Shown: positions 49,325-57,351, numbered from the stretch's first letter. The stretch is 64,000 nucleotides of DNA from an uncultured Rickettsiales bacterium (GCA_900550495.1 URSJ01000001.1:1-64000), one strand, 5' to 3'. Translations and numbers: made by a program. The notes: a model not told the origin generated them from the sequence alone.

Positions 49325-50092
49325 ATGAAAAAAATATCATATTTTGGAATTCTGGCGGTCATATTGCCATCGGTGGCGTTGGCTGGATACAGTGACAGGG
49401 GCTTTCAGGCCGAGGTGACCGAGGGGCTGGATCTGGTTGGGGCACGCAAAAATGTAGACGCTGTGCCAGATGTCGCACCGGGTGAACTGGGGGCAGATGT
49501 ATACCAGACGGTTGGTGCAGCGGATAATTCTGATATTCGCATGTTTATCCCGACGACGATGTATGTGCGTTTTGGGGGCGGATTAAACTTGGGCTTTGCA
49601 ACCGAGCAGGCGCGTTTCGGTGACCACAAGTACGAAAGCAGCGGCAGTTGGTCTACACAAATCGGATTGGGGTGGAATTTGTCGTCGTTCGTGCGTGGCG
49701 AATTTGATTTCCAGGAATCGACGTTTGAATTTTCTGACTTGGGTGACGTCCAGGCGACGTATCACACGGTTGGGACAATGTTATATTTTGATTTGGCGCG
49801 TCGCTATGTCCAGACAGGTGACGTAACTCGTCGTCGGACATTTGTGCCGTTTATTGGTGTTGGGGCCGGCATGGGCCGTTATCAGTTTGATGGACCGCGT
49901 GGTGCCGATGGGTTGGTGATTGCGGCCCCGCGTGCGGCGGCTGGGTTTAACGTGATGTTGACCGACTTGATTGGAATTGATGTTATGTATCAATACCAGT
50001 TGATGATTGGTAATGGGTTTGGTTGGGATGTTCGTCGTGGTGGCGCAAACAGCGTCAGCAACATCATGGCGTCATTTCGTGTGAATTTCTGA
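49325..50092 (+). CDS. Outer-membrane beta-barrel protein
   Basis: A 255-residue protein with a cleavable signal MKKISYFGILAVILPSVALA. After a 60-residue polar lead it shows a small beta barrel of about eight strands: TMYVRFGGGLNLGFATEQAR, SWSTQIGLGWNLSSFVRGEF, RTFVPFIGVGAGMGRYQFDG, ending in SVSNIMASFRVNF with the terminal Phe needed for Bam insertion. The ATG at 49325 is chosen over the TTG at 49322. A related barrel gene follows directly, so this is a tandem pair. Confidence 0.8.
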   Translation: MKKISYFGILAVILPSVALAGYSDRGFQAEVTEGLDLVGARKNVDAVPDVAPGELGADVYQTVGAADNSDIRMFIPTTMYVRFGGGLNLGFATEQARFGDHKYESSGSWSTQIGLGWNLSSFVRGEFDFQESTFEFSDLGDVQATYHTVGTMLYFDLARRYVQTGDVTRRRTFVPFIGVGAGMGRYQFDGPRGADGLVIAAPRAAAGFNVMLTDLIGIDVMYQYQLMIGNGFGWDVRRGGANSVSNIMASFRVNF

Positions 50093-50106
50093 TGTGGGTG
50101 GCAAAG

Positions 50107-50754
50107 ATGAAGTCAAAATTATTATTTAGTGTAATGTGCATGTTACCGTTCGCAGCAAATGCGGCGATTCCGTATCGTGTGCAACAGGTTGTTGTTCCAG
50201 CCAATGAAGTTTCCGGTAATGATGACCAGGCCTTTGCCAGTCGTCATCGTTTCTATGTCGGTGGTATGTATGATTTTTCAATGTGGGGCAATTATACATC
50301 AGATGAAATGGTTCATGTGTCTGGTAAAAACACATCTTCGTTCGAGGCTGTTGTCGGCGTTCGCCCAATGGACACATTCCGGGTCGAGGCGAACTATATC
50401 CGCACCGATGCCAAATGGGGGGCTTTTAAATTGACGGGTGACACCGCCATGGTCAACGCGATATTTGATGCCCGTATTGACAGTATGTATCGTCTGTTCC
50501 ATACCCAGCGTATCGTGCCATATGTTGGCGCGGGGGCGGGGCTGTCCTGGAATTCGGCGGATGATGCGCGACTGGATAAAAAAATCAGTGGCGTGTTTGC
50601 AGCACTGGCGGGTGTCGGATTTGAATTGGGTGAATACTTTACAGTCGACCTGGGGTATCGTTACATGTATATGCTGAAACCAGAATTTGATACGGTGCCT
50701 GATTTTGCGCCAACCGCGCACCAGTTTCGTGCCGGTGTGCGCCTGAATTTCTAG
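50107..50754 (+). CDS. Outer-membrane beta-barrel protein
   Basis: A 215-residue protein with signal MKSKLLFSVMCMLPFAANA. The strands RHRFYVGGMYDFSMWGNYTS, TFRVEANYIRTDAKWGAFKL, RIVPYVGAGAGLSWNSADDA, FTVDLGYRYMYMLKPEF and the ending HQFRAGVRLNF describe an eight-strand OmpA/Opa-like barrel with C-terminal Phe. It starts 14 bases after the previous barrel gene; the methyltransferase gene starts two bases after its stop. Confidence 0.8.
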   Translation: MKSKLLFSVMCMLPFAANAAIPYRVQQVVVPANEVSGNDDQAFASRHRFYVGGMYDFSMWGNYTSDEMVHVSGKNTSSFEAVVGVRPMDTFRVEANYIRTDAKWGAFKLTGDTAMVNAIFDARIDSMYRLFHTQRIVPYVGAGAGLSWNSADDARLDKKISGVFAALAGVGFELGEYFTVDLGYRYMYMLKPEFDTVPDFAPTAHQFRAGVRLNF

Positions 50755-50756
50755 AC

Positions 50757-51692
50757 ATGGGAACACCAATGAAAACATGTCCGTTCTTTGGCGTGTGTGG
50801 GGGGTGTCGGTTTGATTTTACCGCGCCCGATTATCAGAATAAAAAATTGGCAATGTTGCGCAATGTCGCACCCACAGGTGCCCCAGTTTGGATACCTGCC
50901 GGTATGCGTCGTCGCGCAGATTTTGCGTTTGCAGGTGGACAATTTGGTTTTTATGCTGCGCGTGCCAAAGATATTGTTCCCGTGCGGTCGTGCCCGAATT
51001 TGGTGCCAGAAATAAACCACGTCCTGCCATTGTTGGCAGCGTTGCCGTGGAATAGTGCCGGCGCATGTCTGGTGACCCTGTGCAACAATGGGCTGGATGT
51101 TGCGATTACGTCAAATGTTCCGTATTTTTCGGCCGATTTTCGTGCTGCAGCGGAAAAACTGCCCGTGATTCGTATTACGTGGAACGACCGCGTGATTGCG
51201 TGTCACGACACCCCAATGGTCAGTTTTGATGGCCATGCGGTCCAATATCCAACAGGCGCGTTTTTACAGCCAACGGTGGCCAGTGCGGATGCACTGCGTC
51301 ATATGGTTGTGGCGGCAGCCCAGGGCGCACACCGCACGGCTGATTTGTTTTGCGGACTGGGGAATTTTACATTTGCATTAAATGCCGATGGATTTGATAT
51401 TGTCGGCACGGGCGCAAAGCGCGATTTATTCACGCACCCATTAACGGTTGGAATGCTACGCACATATGATTGCGTGGTGCTGGACCCGCCGCGTGCCGGT
51501 GCATTGGCCCAGTGTCAGGAAATTGCAAAGTCTGATGTCGTGCGCGTAATCTATGTATCGTGCAATCCCGCGACATTTGCCCGTGATGCCCAGGTATTGA
51601 CCCGTGGCGGGTATAAAATGCGTCGATTGGTTCCTGTTGACCAGTTCGTGGGCAGTGCGCACTGGGAACTGTTTTCTGTATTTGAAAAATAA
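50757..51692 (+). CDS. TrmA/RumA-like RNA uracil-5-methyltransferase
   Basis: Transfers a methyl group from S-adenosylmethionine to C5 of a uridine in rRNA or tRNA. The N-terminal CPFFGVCGGC with a later Cys can hold a 4Fe-4S cluster. The SAM motif is TADLFCGLGNFTFAL, DCVVLDPPRAGA follows, and the catalytic Cys is in IYVSCNPATFARDAQ. At 311 residues it is about 100 shorter than usual: no N-terminal TRAM domain is present. The target cannot be told from sequence (RlmC/RlmD-like most likely). Confidence 0.82.
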   Translation: MGTPMKTCPFFGVCGGCRFDFTAPDYQNKKLAMLRNVAPTGAPVWIPAGMRRRADFAFAGGQFGFYAARAKDIVPVRSCPNLVPEINHVLPLLAALPWNSAGACLVTLCNNGLDVAITSNVPYFSADFRAAAEKLPVIRITWNDRVIACHDTPMVSFDGHAVQYPTGAFLQPTVASADALRHMVVAAAQGAHRTADLFCGLGNFTFALNADGFDIVGTGAKRDLFTHPLTVGMLRTYDCVVLDPPRAGALAQCQEIAKSDVVRVIYVSCNPATFARDAQVLTRGGYKMRRLVPVDQFVGSAHWELFSVFEK

Positions 51693-51693
51693 A

Positions 51694-52038
51694 TTATCGT
51701 TTCAATAATTCGTGACGCAATTCGCCCAGGTCGCGCACGATTGTATCAATCATGCACTGTATTTTCCCGTAATCCAGAACGCGACATTTTGCGTCTGGAA
51801 ATCCATTTTCAAAAAATGGTGTTACCGATATTTCCAGTGCGTCTGCGAATTGGCACATCCGCCACAGTGAAACGCGATTCTCGCCCGATTCATATTTTTG
51901 CACCTGTTGAAATGTGATGCCGGTGCGTGTGGCAAGTTCTTTCTGGGTCAATCCCTGCATCATGCGCACCCGGTGCAAAAATAATCCTGCCTGGCGGTTG
52001 AATTCATTTTCGACCATACTTTTGGTAATTGCGGTCAT
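51694..52038 (-). CDS. XRE-family HTH regulator
   Basis: A 114-residue DNA-binding protein. The HTH domain reads FLHRVRMMQGLTQKELATRT, GITFQQVQKYESGENRVSLW, the form common in alphaproteobacteria. A short helical C-terminal tail follows. The ATG at 52038 is preceded by a G-run that can serve as ribosome site; the frame extends to 52071 without a better start. The stop lies two bases from the end of the convergent methyltransferase gene. Confidence 0.8.
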   Translation of the reverse strand: MTAITKSMVENEFNRQAGLFLHRVRMMQGLTQKELATRTGITFQQVQKYESGENRVSLWRMCQFADALEISVTPFFENGFPDAKCRVLDYGKIQCMIDTIVRDLGELRHELLKR

Positions 52039-52079
52039 ATTCCCCCCCGTGTGTAAAAATAAAACCACCATATGAATTC

Positions 52080-52166
52080 AGGTGGTTGGAGGTTAAGAAC
52101 TAAGCAAGATGTTAGTGCTGTTTATTCAATATTCACAGCCCTCCAACCATCGGTTGGAGTTTTTTA
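52080..52166 (+). ncRNA. Attenuator-like RNA with alternative hairpins
   Basis: GGTTGGAGG (52084-52092) can pair with CCTCCAACC (52140-52148), and the same CTCCAACC (52141-52148) can instead pair with GGTTGGAG (52152-52159) to form a terminator with a T run. The two structures exclude each other, as in attenuators and riboswitches. No known riboswitch class is recognised in the 47-base middle section. Confidence 0.5.
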
Positions 52167-52655
52167 TGTCCCTGCGGACAATCTTGCCGGGGTTCTTACA
52201 CCCCACAACGGCAACCCGCCGTTGCAACCGTATTATATAATGTTCGTTGTATGAATACAAGCAAAGAAAAAAACGCCGCCGGTTTTGCCCGGCGGTGTTT
52301 CCGAATGCCCTGAAAGGAAGGAAAGGAGAAAAAGAAATGGGCATTCTAAACTTTCAAATTGGGTTGGGGCCCAGAGTCCAGAGGAGAGAGAATGTAGGAG
52401 GGAGTCTGAATCCCTGAACCCCGTGTCACTGGGGTCGCCCCCTTTGACGAATCGAAATGTAATACAATATTTGTTATTTGTCAAGAATATTTGTCAAAAA
52501 AAAATTACGACAATTTTCGTGGGGCTTTTATACCTGAGGGATTTATTGCCTAACTTGTTGAAAATCCTAGGAAATCGTGCTTGTTGTTCGGTCGCGCATC
52601 GTGGAATAAAATCACGGTATAGGAATGACACCTATTATAACCAGAGGAGATAATA
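52167..52655. other. Leader region before the second HTH gene
   Basis: No sizeable gene is seen. It holds a CGCCGCCGG...CCGGCGGTG hairpin at about 52271-52297, a possible 26-codon frame (52337-52417), an ACCCC...GGGGT hairpin at about 52419-52435, and a direct repeat TTTGTCAAGAATATTTGTCA at 52478-52497 whose half-site also occurs at 62921. Confidence 0.4.
52337..52417 (+). CDS. Possible 26-residue leader peptide
   Basis: Begins MGILNFQIGLGPRVQRRENV and ends after six more residues. It has a very purine-rich ribosome site (AAGGAAGGAAAGGAG) before its ATG. It is close behind the attenuator-like element and a GC hairpin, and may be a leader peptide. The composition alone does not prove coding. 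Confidence 0.3.
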   Translation: MGILNFQIGLGPRVQRRENVGGSLNP

Positions 52656-52901
52656 ATGACACACGAAGATGTATGGCGCGCAATTGAACGATTCGCTGAC
52701 GAGCACGGCATGTCGTGTTCTGGATTGGCAAAATGCAGTGGTTTGGACCCAACCACATTTAACCGCAGCAAACGCTGGTCGCGCGAAGGTCAGCCCCGCT
52801 GGCCGTCAACAAACAGTATTTCCAAAATTTTGTCGTCAACAGGCGCAAATATTGGCGATTTTACCAAGTTTATTGACCCGCGTAATCCAACTAGGGAATA
52901 G
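52656..52901 (+). CDS. Stand-alone LexA/CI-type HTH protein, paralogue
   Basis: An 81-residue protein, MTHEDVWRAIERFADEHGMS onward, with SGLAKCSGLDPTTFNRSKRW and RWPSTNSISKILSSTGANIG. It is about 60% identical by eye to the protein at 15951-16187. As there, it corresponds only to the DNA-binding part of S24 repressors and lacks the peptidase domain. The ribosome site AGAGGAG is well placed. A terminator follows at 52928-52954. Confidence 0.78.
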   Translation: MTHEDVWRAIERFADEHGMSCSGLAKCSGLDPTTFNRSKRWSREGQPRWPSTNSISKILSSTGANIGDFTKFIDPRNPTRE

Positions 52902-52927
52902 TCGCGATATTGTGAAGCGCAAAGCCC

Positions 52928-52954
52928 AGACCGTGCACATGCGCGGTCTTTTTC
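52928..52954 (+). terminator. Intrinsic terminator
   Basis: AGACCG (52928-52933) pairs with CGGTCT (52944-52949) and is followed by TTTTT. Confidence 0.75.
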
Positions 52955-52991
52955 CCTGGACATAAGGATTCCCATCGTTTATCCTGGTTAT

Positions 52992-53411
52992 ATGCTGACT
53001 GGAATCAGAATCTATTCTGGCGACGCGGTTTGGCGTTCGGTGCTGGCCGATTTAAATGCGGTGGTGGTGGATGCGCCTGATATCGCGACAGTCATTTTTG
53101 ACGAATTAAATATCCCCGCGCATTGCACAATATTGGAATTAAAGGCGGCGATTCTGGCGGCGATGGACAATACAAATATTATTCAGTCAATATTTGGACG
53201 AAATGTCGCACTGGCCCCATTACAACGGCAAATAATTGTTTTGTTACAGAAAAGTGGTGGTATGACGGGGGCACAATTGCGCACGGCATTGGGGTATTCG
53301 CCACGTGCGACAACACATACTGTTGATACGGCGATATATCAGTTGCGCAAGGTATATGGACACGATTTAATCAAAAATATTGATGGGGTGTATACAATTG
53401 GTCGGATATAA
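52992..53411 (+). CDS. Winged-helix (OmpR-C-terminal-like) DNA-binding protein
   Basis: A 139-residue protein. The C-terminal 70 residues, LAPLQRQIIVLLQKSGGMTG to HDLIKNIDGVYTIGRI, resemble the winged helix of OmpR-type regulators: recognition helix TTHTVDTAIYQLRKVYG and a wing ending in G-x-Y. The N-terminal 60 residues are short for a receiver domain and lack the phospho-Asp pattern. It overlaps birA by up to 29 bases, so the two are coupled. Confidence 0.65.
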   Translation: MLTGIRIYSGDAVWRSVLADLNAVVVDAPDIATVIFDELNIPAHCTILELKAAILAAMDNTNIIQSIFGRNVALAPLQRQIIVLLQKSGGMTGAQLRTALGYSPRATTHTVDTAIYQLRKVYGHDLIKNIDGVYTIGRI

Positions 53412-54066
53412 ACTGATTTCTTTTGATAAAATTCCCAGTACGCAAACATATGCGTTGGATTTGATTTCTCGTGGTGCGGCACGCGACCGCACAGTTGTTG
53501 TCGCGTTGGCCCAATCTGCGGGGCGTGGGCGGTATCGTCGGACATGGGTTTCGCATCATGGCAATTTGTATGCCAGTTTTATTTTTGCATCTGAAAATCG
53601 CGATTCGCGCTTGTCGTATGTTGTTGCGGTTGCAATCGCTGAAACATTGATTTCATTCGGCATTCGTCCAACAATAAAGTGGCCAAATGATATTCTGATT
53701 GACGGTGCCAAGGTGTGCGGTGTCTTGATTGAATACGCAGGTGCGTTTGTGATTGTCGGCATTGGTATAAATATAAAATCAAATCCGACAGTGCCCGAAT
53801 ATAAAACAACCAAATTGGAAAATTATGCTAGTGTGGAACGCACAGAACTGTTAAATCGTCTGATGCGTAATCTGGACAAATGGATGCGTGCTGATTTTGC
53901 TGATGTGCGTGCACGTTGGATGGAATTGGCTGCAGCATTGAACAAGGTGGTACGTTATCGTGGTGAAAATGTAGAACTGATTGGAATAAATGAATCTGGC
54001 GCATTAGTTTTGCGGCGCGGAACGCAATATTTGTTGGCATATGGTGACGAAATTAGTATGAAATAA
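53383..54066 (+). CDS. birA: Biotin--protein ligase
   Basis: Attaches biotin to acetyl-CoA carboxylase carrier protein. The class I ligase has QSAGRGRYRRTWVSHHGNLY (the biotinyl-AMP GRGRxxRxW loop), IKWPNDILIDGAKVCGVLIE and FVIVGIGINI. Without an N-terminal HTH domain it is not a repressor. The start is uncertain: ATG at 53383 or TTG at 53398, both inside the end of the previous gene. The C-terminal beta domain (VVRYRGENVELIGIN) is present. Confidence 0.9.
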   Translation: MGCIQLVGYKLISFDKIPSTQTYALDLISRGAARDRTVVVALAQSAGRGRYRRTWVSHHGNLYASFIFASENRDSRLSYVVAVAIAETLISFGIRPTIKWPNDILIDGAKVCGVLIEYAGAFVIVGIGINIKSNPTVPEYKTTKLENYASVERTELLNRLMRNLDKWMRADFADVRARWMELAAALNKVVRYRGENVELIGINESGALVLRRGTQYLLAYGDEISMK

Positions 54067-54260
54067 ATGCCAGATTTCTGGGGCTGTGTGGCAATGTAAA
54101 AATATACACTTGACTTTTTATATCATTTGTGATACCATTCAAAGCATCAACAGTAAAGATTCTGTCCGCGCAATGTGCGGATTTTTTATTTTTTGACCGC
54201 GTAAATCACGCGGTCTTTTTTATTGCCAAAAAAACAAGATGGAAAGAGGGGAGTTCGCAC
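54067..54260. promoter_or_regulatory. Control region at the head of the phage-like cluster
   Basis: TTGACT at about 54112, a 17-base spacer and TACCAT give a promoter-like pair. Two terminators follow: TCCGCGCAATGTGCGGA-type at 54164-54190 and GACCGCGT...ACGCGGTC at 54197-54224. Read-through of both, or another promoter, is needed to express the cluster. The ribosome site AGAGGGGAG lies before 54261. Confidence 0.5.
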
Positions 54261-54671
54261 ATGCAACTTGAATTGATAACAAACCCAGATGTGTCACAGT
54301 GTGCCGCATATAAAATTGCACGCGTGGTTTATGCTGAAACTGGTGCAACTTCATTATCATTGGTCGAGGCATTTACATCAATGATTTCAAATCTGGCCCG
54401 GTGTCGCGGCGTTGACCCAGATGTTGTTATAACAGACCATGATGTGTTTTTATCGCTGGACGAAAATAATGCGCGTCACGAATTATTAAATGTTGCACCA
54501 GACGTGCGTGCGTTTCAAATGTGTCTGCGTGTAGTGCGGCGGATGCTGCACGGTAATTTGCCCGATGCGTCATTTGGCGCGACACGTTTCCATCGCGCCG
54601 ATGAAATGCCCGCATGGTCAACATCGCGCGGATATATCGCCGACATTGATGGCGTATTGTTCTATTTATAA
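54261..54671 (+). CDS. SleB-type cell-wall hydrolase
   Basis: A 136-residue enzyme of the SleB/CwlJ fold that cuts peptidoglycan. The N-terminus YKIARVVYAETGATSLSLVE contains the catalytic-type Glu, and the end GATRFHRADEMPAWSTSRGY with VLFYL matches the GAxxFHxxDxxPxWxxxxxxxxxxGxHxFY signature. It has no signal peptide, so it would act like an endolysin helped by the holin-like protein encoded next, 13 bases downstream. It is the first gene of the phage-like cluster. Confidence 0.72.
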   Translation: MQLELITNPDVSQCAAYKIARVVYAETGATSLSLVEAFTSMISNLARCRGVDPDVVITDHDVFLSLDENNARHELLNVAPDVRAFQMCLRVVRRMLHGNLPDASFGATRFHRADEMPAWSTSRGYIADIDGVLFYL

Positions 54672-54684
54672 CCAGGTGGTAAAT

Positions 54685-54882
54685 ATGCGCATACAAAAAA
54701 TTATTCGTGGTGGATGGTTGGCCGACCGACGCACGCACGTTATGTCGGTTGTAGGTGTGCTGTCGGCGGTGGCGGCGTATTTGGTCGGTGACAGTGATAT
54801 TTTTGTTTTGTGCCAGGCACTGTTCACATTGGGCGGAATTTATTTTATTCGTAAATCAAACAATCAAAACAAAGGAAATTAA
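54685..54882 (+). CDS. Small membrane protein, holin candidate
   Basis: A 65-residue protein with two close hydrophobic helices, VMSVVGVLSAVAAYLV and IFVLCQALFTLGGIYFI, and a charged tail (RKSNNQNKGN). Position between a cell-wall hydrolase and the scaffold gene and its size fit a phage holin. This is inferred from layout, as holins share little sequence. Confidence 0.55.
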   Translation: MRIQKIIRGGWLADRRTHVMSVVGVLSAVAAYLVGDSDIFVLCQALFTLGGIYFIRKSNNQNKGN

Positions 54883-54884
54883 AA

Positions 54885-55541
54885 ATGGAAAATATTCCTG
54901 AAAAATTTAAAAACCAAGATGGAACATTAAATGCAGACGCATTGATAAAATCATATGTGGCATTAGAAAAGAAAATCGGAACGATGATATCGGTGCCGTC
55001 TGATGATGCTGACGATGATATGCGTAACCGTTTCAGACGCGCAATTGGTGTGCCCGATGCGCCGGATAATTATCCAAAAAATGATTTGTTTGATGATGAA
55101 AATTTGCGAGCAAAATTTTTTGAAATTGGATTGACGTCATCACAGGTTTCGCAAATTTATAACATCGCCCAAGAATTTTTATCACCAGTCATATCTGATT
55201 TGTTCGCAACACAATCCCAGGCCGCAGCAATTTCTGAATTAAAAAATTTCTTTGGCAGTGATGAAAAAATGAACGATGCAATCAAACAAATAAATGCATT
55301 TGGAACGCAGTTTTTACCACGTGACGCATTTGATGCGTTGTGCACTACACCCCAGGGAATCCAAGGCATATACAGAATGATGCAATCAATGGAACCACAT
55401 GTTCAAACCGCCGATAGTGATGATATAAATTTATCCGATAATGATTTGCGACGCATGATGCGCGACCCAAAATATTGGCGTGATCACGATAGTGAATACG
55501 TTCGAAAAATTGAAAATGGATTTAAAAAGTTATATTCATAA
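54885..55541 (+). CDS. Podovirus-type capsid scaffolding protein
   Basis: A 218-residue acidic, helical protein. The start IPEKFKNQDGTLNADALIKS followed by YVALEKK is the common opening of T7-like (gp9-type) scaffolding proteins. The C-terminus is helical and basic (YVRKIENGFKKLYS), suited to binding the capsid. It lies upstream of the capsid gene as expected, but is separated from it by the histone-like gene. Confidence 0.72.
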   Translation: MENIPEKFKNQDGTLNADALIKSYVALEKKIGTMISVPSDDADDDMRNRFRRAIGVPDAPDNYPKNDLFDDENLRAKFFEIGLTSSQVSQIYNIAQEFLSPVISDLFATQSQAAAISELKNFFGSDEKMNDAIKQINAFGTQFLPRDAFDALCTTPQGIQGIYRMMQSMEPHVQTADSDDINLSDNDLRRMMRDPKYWRDHDSEYVRKIENGFKKLYS

Positions 55542-55559
55542 TAAAAAAATACACTTTCT

Positions 55560-55645
55560 TCTTTACTATGTTTTATGTTTCGTATAAAATATACAGTAAG
55601 AACAAAAAAATTTGTTCTATCCAAAAAAATAGAAAGGAGAGAAGA
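55560..55645 (+). promoter_or_regulatory. Promoter and palindromic operator of the histone-like gene
   Basis: TATAAAAT at about 55583 lies ahead of a perfect palindrome AGAACAAA-AAAA-TTTGTTCT (55599-55618), near the expected transcription start. GAAC...GTTC arms recall LexA-type boxes but the spacing (10 bases) does not fit the alphaproteobacterial GTTC-N7-GTTC form. AGAAAGGAGAG is the ribosome site. Confidence 0.45.
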
Positions 55646-56017
55646 ATGGCATTCACATTCTTGAAGCCAGCAGCGAAAAAAGTTGCTGCTAAAAAACCGG
55701 CTGCGAAACCAGCGGCGAAAAAAGTAGCGGCAAAACCAGCTGCCAAGAAAGTTGCTGCGAAACCAGCGGCAAAAAAAGTTGCGGTTAAAAAGCCAGCAGC
55801 GAAACCAGCAGCCAAGAAAGTTGTTGCGAAAAAAGCACCGGCAAAAAAGCCAGTTGCCAAGAAAGTAGCGGCAAAACCAGCGGCGAAAAAAGTTGCTGCA
55901 AAAAAGCCAGTTGCAAAAAAAGTTGCGGTTAAAAAACCAGCAGCGAAAAAAGTTGTTGCAAAGAAAGCGCCGGCCAAAAAGCCAGTTGCCAAGAAAACAG
56001 CAACCAAGAAAAAATAA
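55646..56017 (+). CDS. Histone H1-like lysine/alanine-rich DNA-binding protein
   Basis: A 123-residue protein made almost wholly of K, A, P and V in imperfect repeats such as KPAAKKVAAK and KKAPAKKPVAKK after a short head MAFTFLKP. This composition matches bacterial H1-like proteins that condense DNA. The DNA repeats make length changes by slippage likely. It has its own promoter, operator-like palindrome and terminator, and it splits the scaffold gene from the capsid gene. The long frames on the opposite strand are artefacts of the repeat. Confidence 0.8.
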   Translation: MAFTFLKPAAKKVAAKKPAAKPAAKKVAAKPAAKKVAAKPAAKKVAVKKPAAKPAAKKVVAKKAPAKKPVAKKVAAKPAAKKVAAKKPVAKKVAVKKPAAKKVVAKKAPAKKPVAKKTATKKK

Positions 56018-56024
56018 TATTTTC

Positions 56025-56047
56025 CCCACCGTCCGGTGGGGTTTTTG
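56025..56047 (+). terminator. Intrinsic terminator of the histone-like gene
   Basis: CCCCACCG pairs with CGGTGGGG (through TC) and is followed by TTTTTG. Confidence 0.85.
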
Positions 56048-56062
56048 TTCGAAGAAAGTATC

Positions 56063-56206
56063 AGTCGCATCATATTAGTGCGACTGAAATTTTTTTTACG
56101 GATAATTCTGAATCTGTGTTTGGAACCCGATATGTTTGTTTCGTCGTGGCGCACGTTTGTGCATAACCATGTGATGAAATTTTATCGGCGCAATTTATTG
56201 CGCCAC
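56063..56206. other. Hairpin-rich gap before the capsid gene
   Basis: CAGTCGCA pairs with TGCGACTG (56068-56091 region) ahead of a run of T, a second terminator. GGCGCAAT pairs with ATTGCGCC at about 56189-56206. No gene is seen, although the frame of the capsid gene stays open upstream. Confidence 0.5.
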
Positions 56207-56236
56207 AACTTACAGAATTTAACCAAAGGAAAAAAT

Positions 56237-57070
56237 ATGTCTGTTTCCATAGACCAAGTATTTGTAAAACAATTCGAGGCAGATGTTCATTTAGCATACC
56301 AGCAAATGGGCACAAAACTGCGTGGAACCGTTCGCAGCAAATCGGGCGTCGTCGGTGCGTCAACAACTTTTCAAAAAGTTGGTCGTGGCACCGCCGCAAC
56401 AAAATCACGTCATGGCATTGTGCCGGTTATGAACCTGAATCATGAGCCGGTTGAATGCGTGTTACAGGATTATTATGCAGGTGATTGGGTTGACGCATTA
56501 GATGAATTAAAGACGAATGTCGATGAACGTCGTGTCGTGGCCAGTGCCGGCGCATATGCGTTGGGGCGCAAAACCGACGAACTGATTGTGAACGCCATGT
56601 CGGGTGCAACCGCGTCTGTTGGTGATTATTCAGTGGGACTGAGTAAAGATTTGATTTTGTCAGCGGTTGAAACGCTGAACAGCAAGGATATCCCAGACGA
56701 TGGTCGTCGCTTTGCCGTTGTTGGTGTGCACCAGTGGAACGAATTGCTGAAAATCACAGAATTTGTTTCGGCAGATTACGTTGGCAATAATGATTTGCCG
56801 TTGATTTCTGGTGGCGCATCTAAAAAGTGGTTGGGTATTACATGGGTGCTGTATAACGCGTTGCCATTATCAGATACGACAAAACGCGATTGCTTTATCT
56901 ATCACGCGGCCAGCATCGGTCACGCATGCGGCCAGGAAGTAAAAACAGATATTTCATGGCATGGTGAACGTGCCGCGCACTTTATCAGCAACAGCATGTC
57001 CCAGGGCGCGGTCTTGATTGATGGTGACGGTATTGTTCGTATCAAATGCAAAGACAACGACGCACAATAA
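56237..57070 (+). CDS. Major capsid protein, podovirus type
   Basis: A 277-residue protein that should build the icosahedral shell. It has the usual order of an HK97-fold podoviral capsid: an N-terminal arm (VDQVFVKQFEADVHLAYQQM-like stretch), a strand-rich region with GRGTAATKSRHGIVPVMNLN, then RRVVASAGAYALGRKTDELI, FAVVGVHQWNELLKI, and the A-domain end FIYHAASIGHACGQEVKTDI. The ATG at 56237 follows AAAGGA. The call comes from pattern, size and the neighbouring scaffold and tail genes. Confidence 0.78.
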   Translation: MSVSIDQVFVKQFEADVHLAYQQMGTKLRGTVRSKSGVVGASTTFQKVGRGTAATKSRHGIVPVMNLNHEPVECVLQDYYAGDWVDALDELKTNVDERRVVASAGAYALGRKTDELIVNAMSGATASVGDYSVGLSKDLILSAVETLNSKDIPDDGRRFAVVGVHQWNELLKITEFVSADYVGNNDLPLISGGASKKWLGITWVLYNALPLSDTTKRDCFIYHAASIGHACGQEVKTDISWHGERAAHFISNSMSQGAVLIDGDGIVRIKCKDNDAQ

Positions 57071-57092
57071 AAAATAACCAAAGGAAAAATAA

Positions 57093-57323
57093 ATGGCTTT
57101 TCAGAATAAAAATTTGTCTGTGATTGCATATGCAAACGGGTTTACTCTGTGGCACTATGCAGAAAATGTTACATTGGCAACAATCACCGCCAGTGGTTAT
57201 TTTAACGCTGTGAATACACTGATGAATACAGGCGATATTATTATCGTCAATGCGTCAGATAAAACGTCAATCAAGGCGATAACCGTTACATCTGGAACTG
57301 TCACAACAGCGGCGTTGGGATAA
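57093..57323 (+). CDS. Small phage-like structural protein
   Basis: A 76-residue protein, MAFQNKNLSVIAYANGFTLW, with beta-rich sequence YFNAVNTLMNTGDIIIVNAS and a Thr-rich end. Its place directly after the capsid gene, 22 bases away with AAAGGA before the ATG, suggests a decoration or head-completion protein. No family is recognised by name. Confidence 0.6.
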   Translation: MAFQNKNLSVIAYANGFTLWHYAENVTLATITASGYFNAVNTLMNTGDIIIVNASDKTSIKAITVTSGTVTTAALG

Positions 57324-57351
57324 AAATAAAATCATAAGTGATTTTTGTTTT

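Noticed and set aside
55599..55618. The AGAACAAA...TTTGTTCT palindrome as an SOS/LexA box
   Set aside because: Alphaproteobacterial LexA boxes are direct GTTC-N7-GTTC repeats. The arms here are inverted with a 10-base gap between GAAC and GTTC, so it is kept only as an unassigned operator candidate.
55573..56154. Long minus-strand frames rich in Phe, Ala, Gly or Cys, Arg, Asn
   Set aside because: They mirror the lysine/alanine repeats of the histone-like gene. No ribosome site is present and the composition is an artefact of the repeat.
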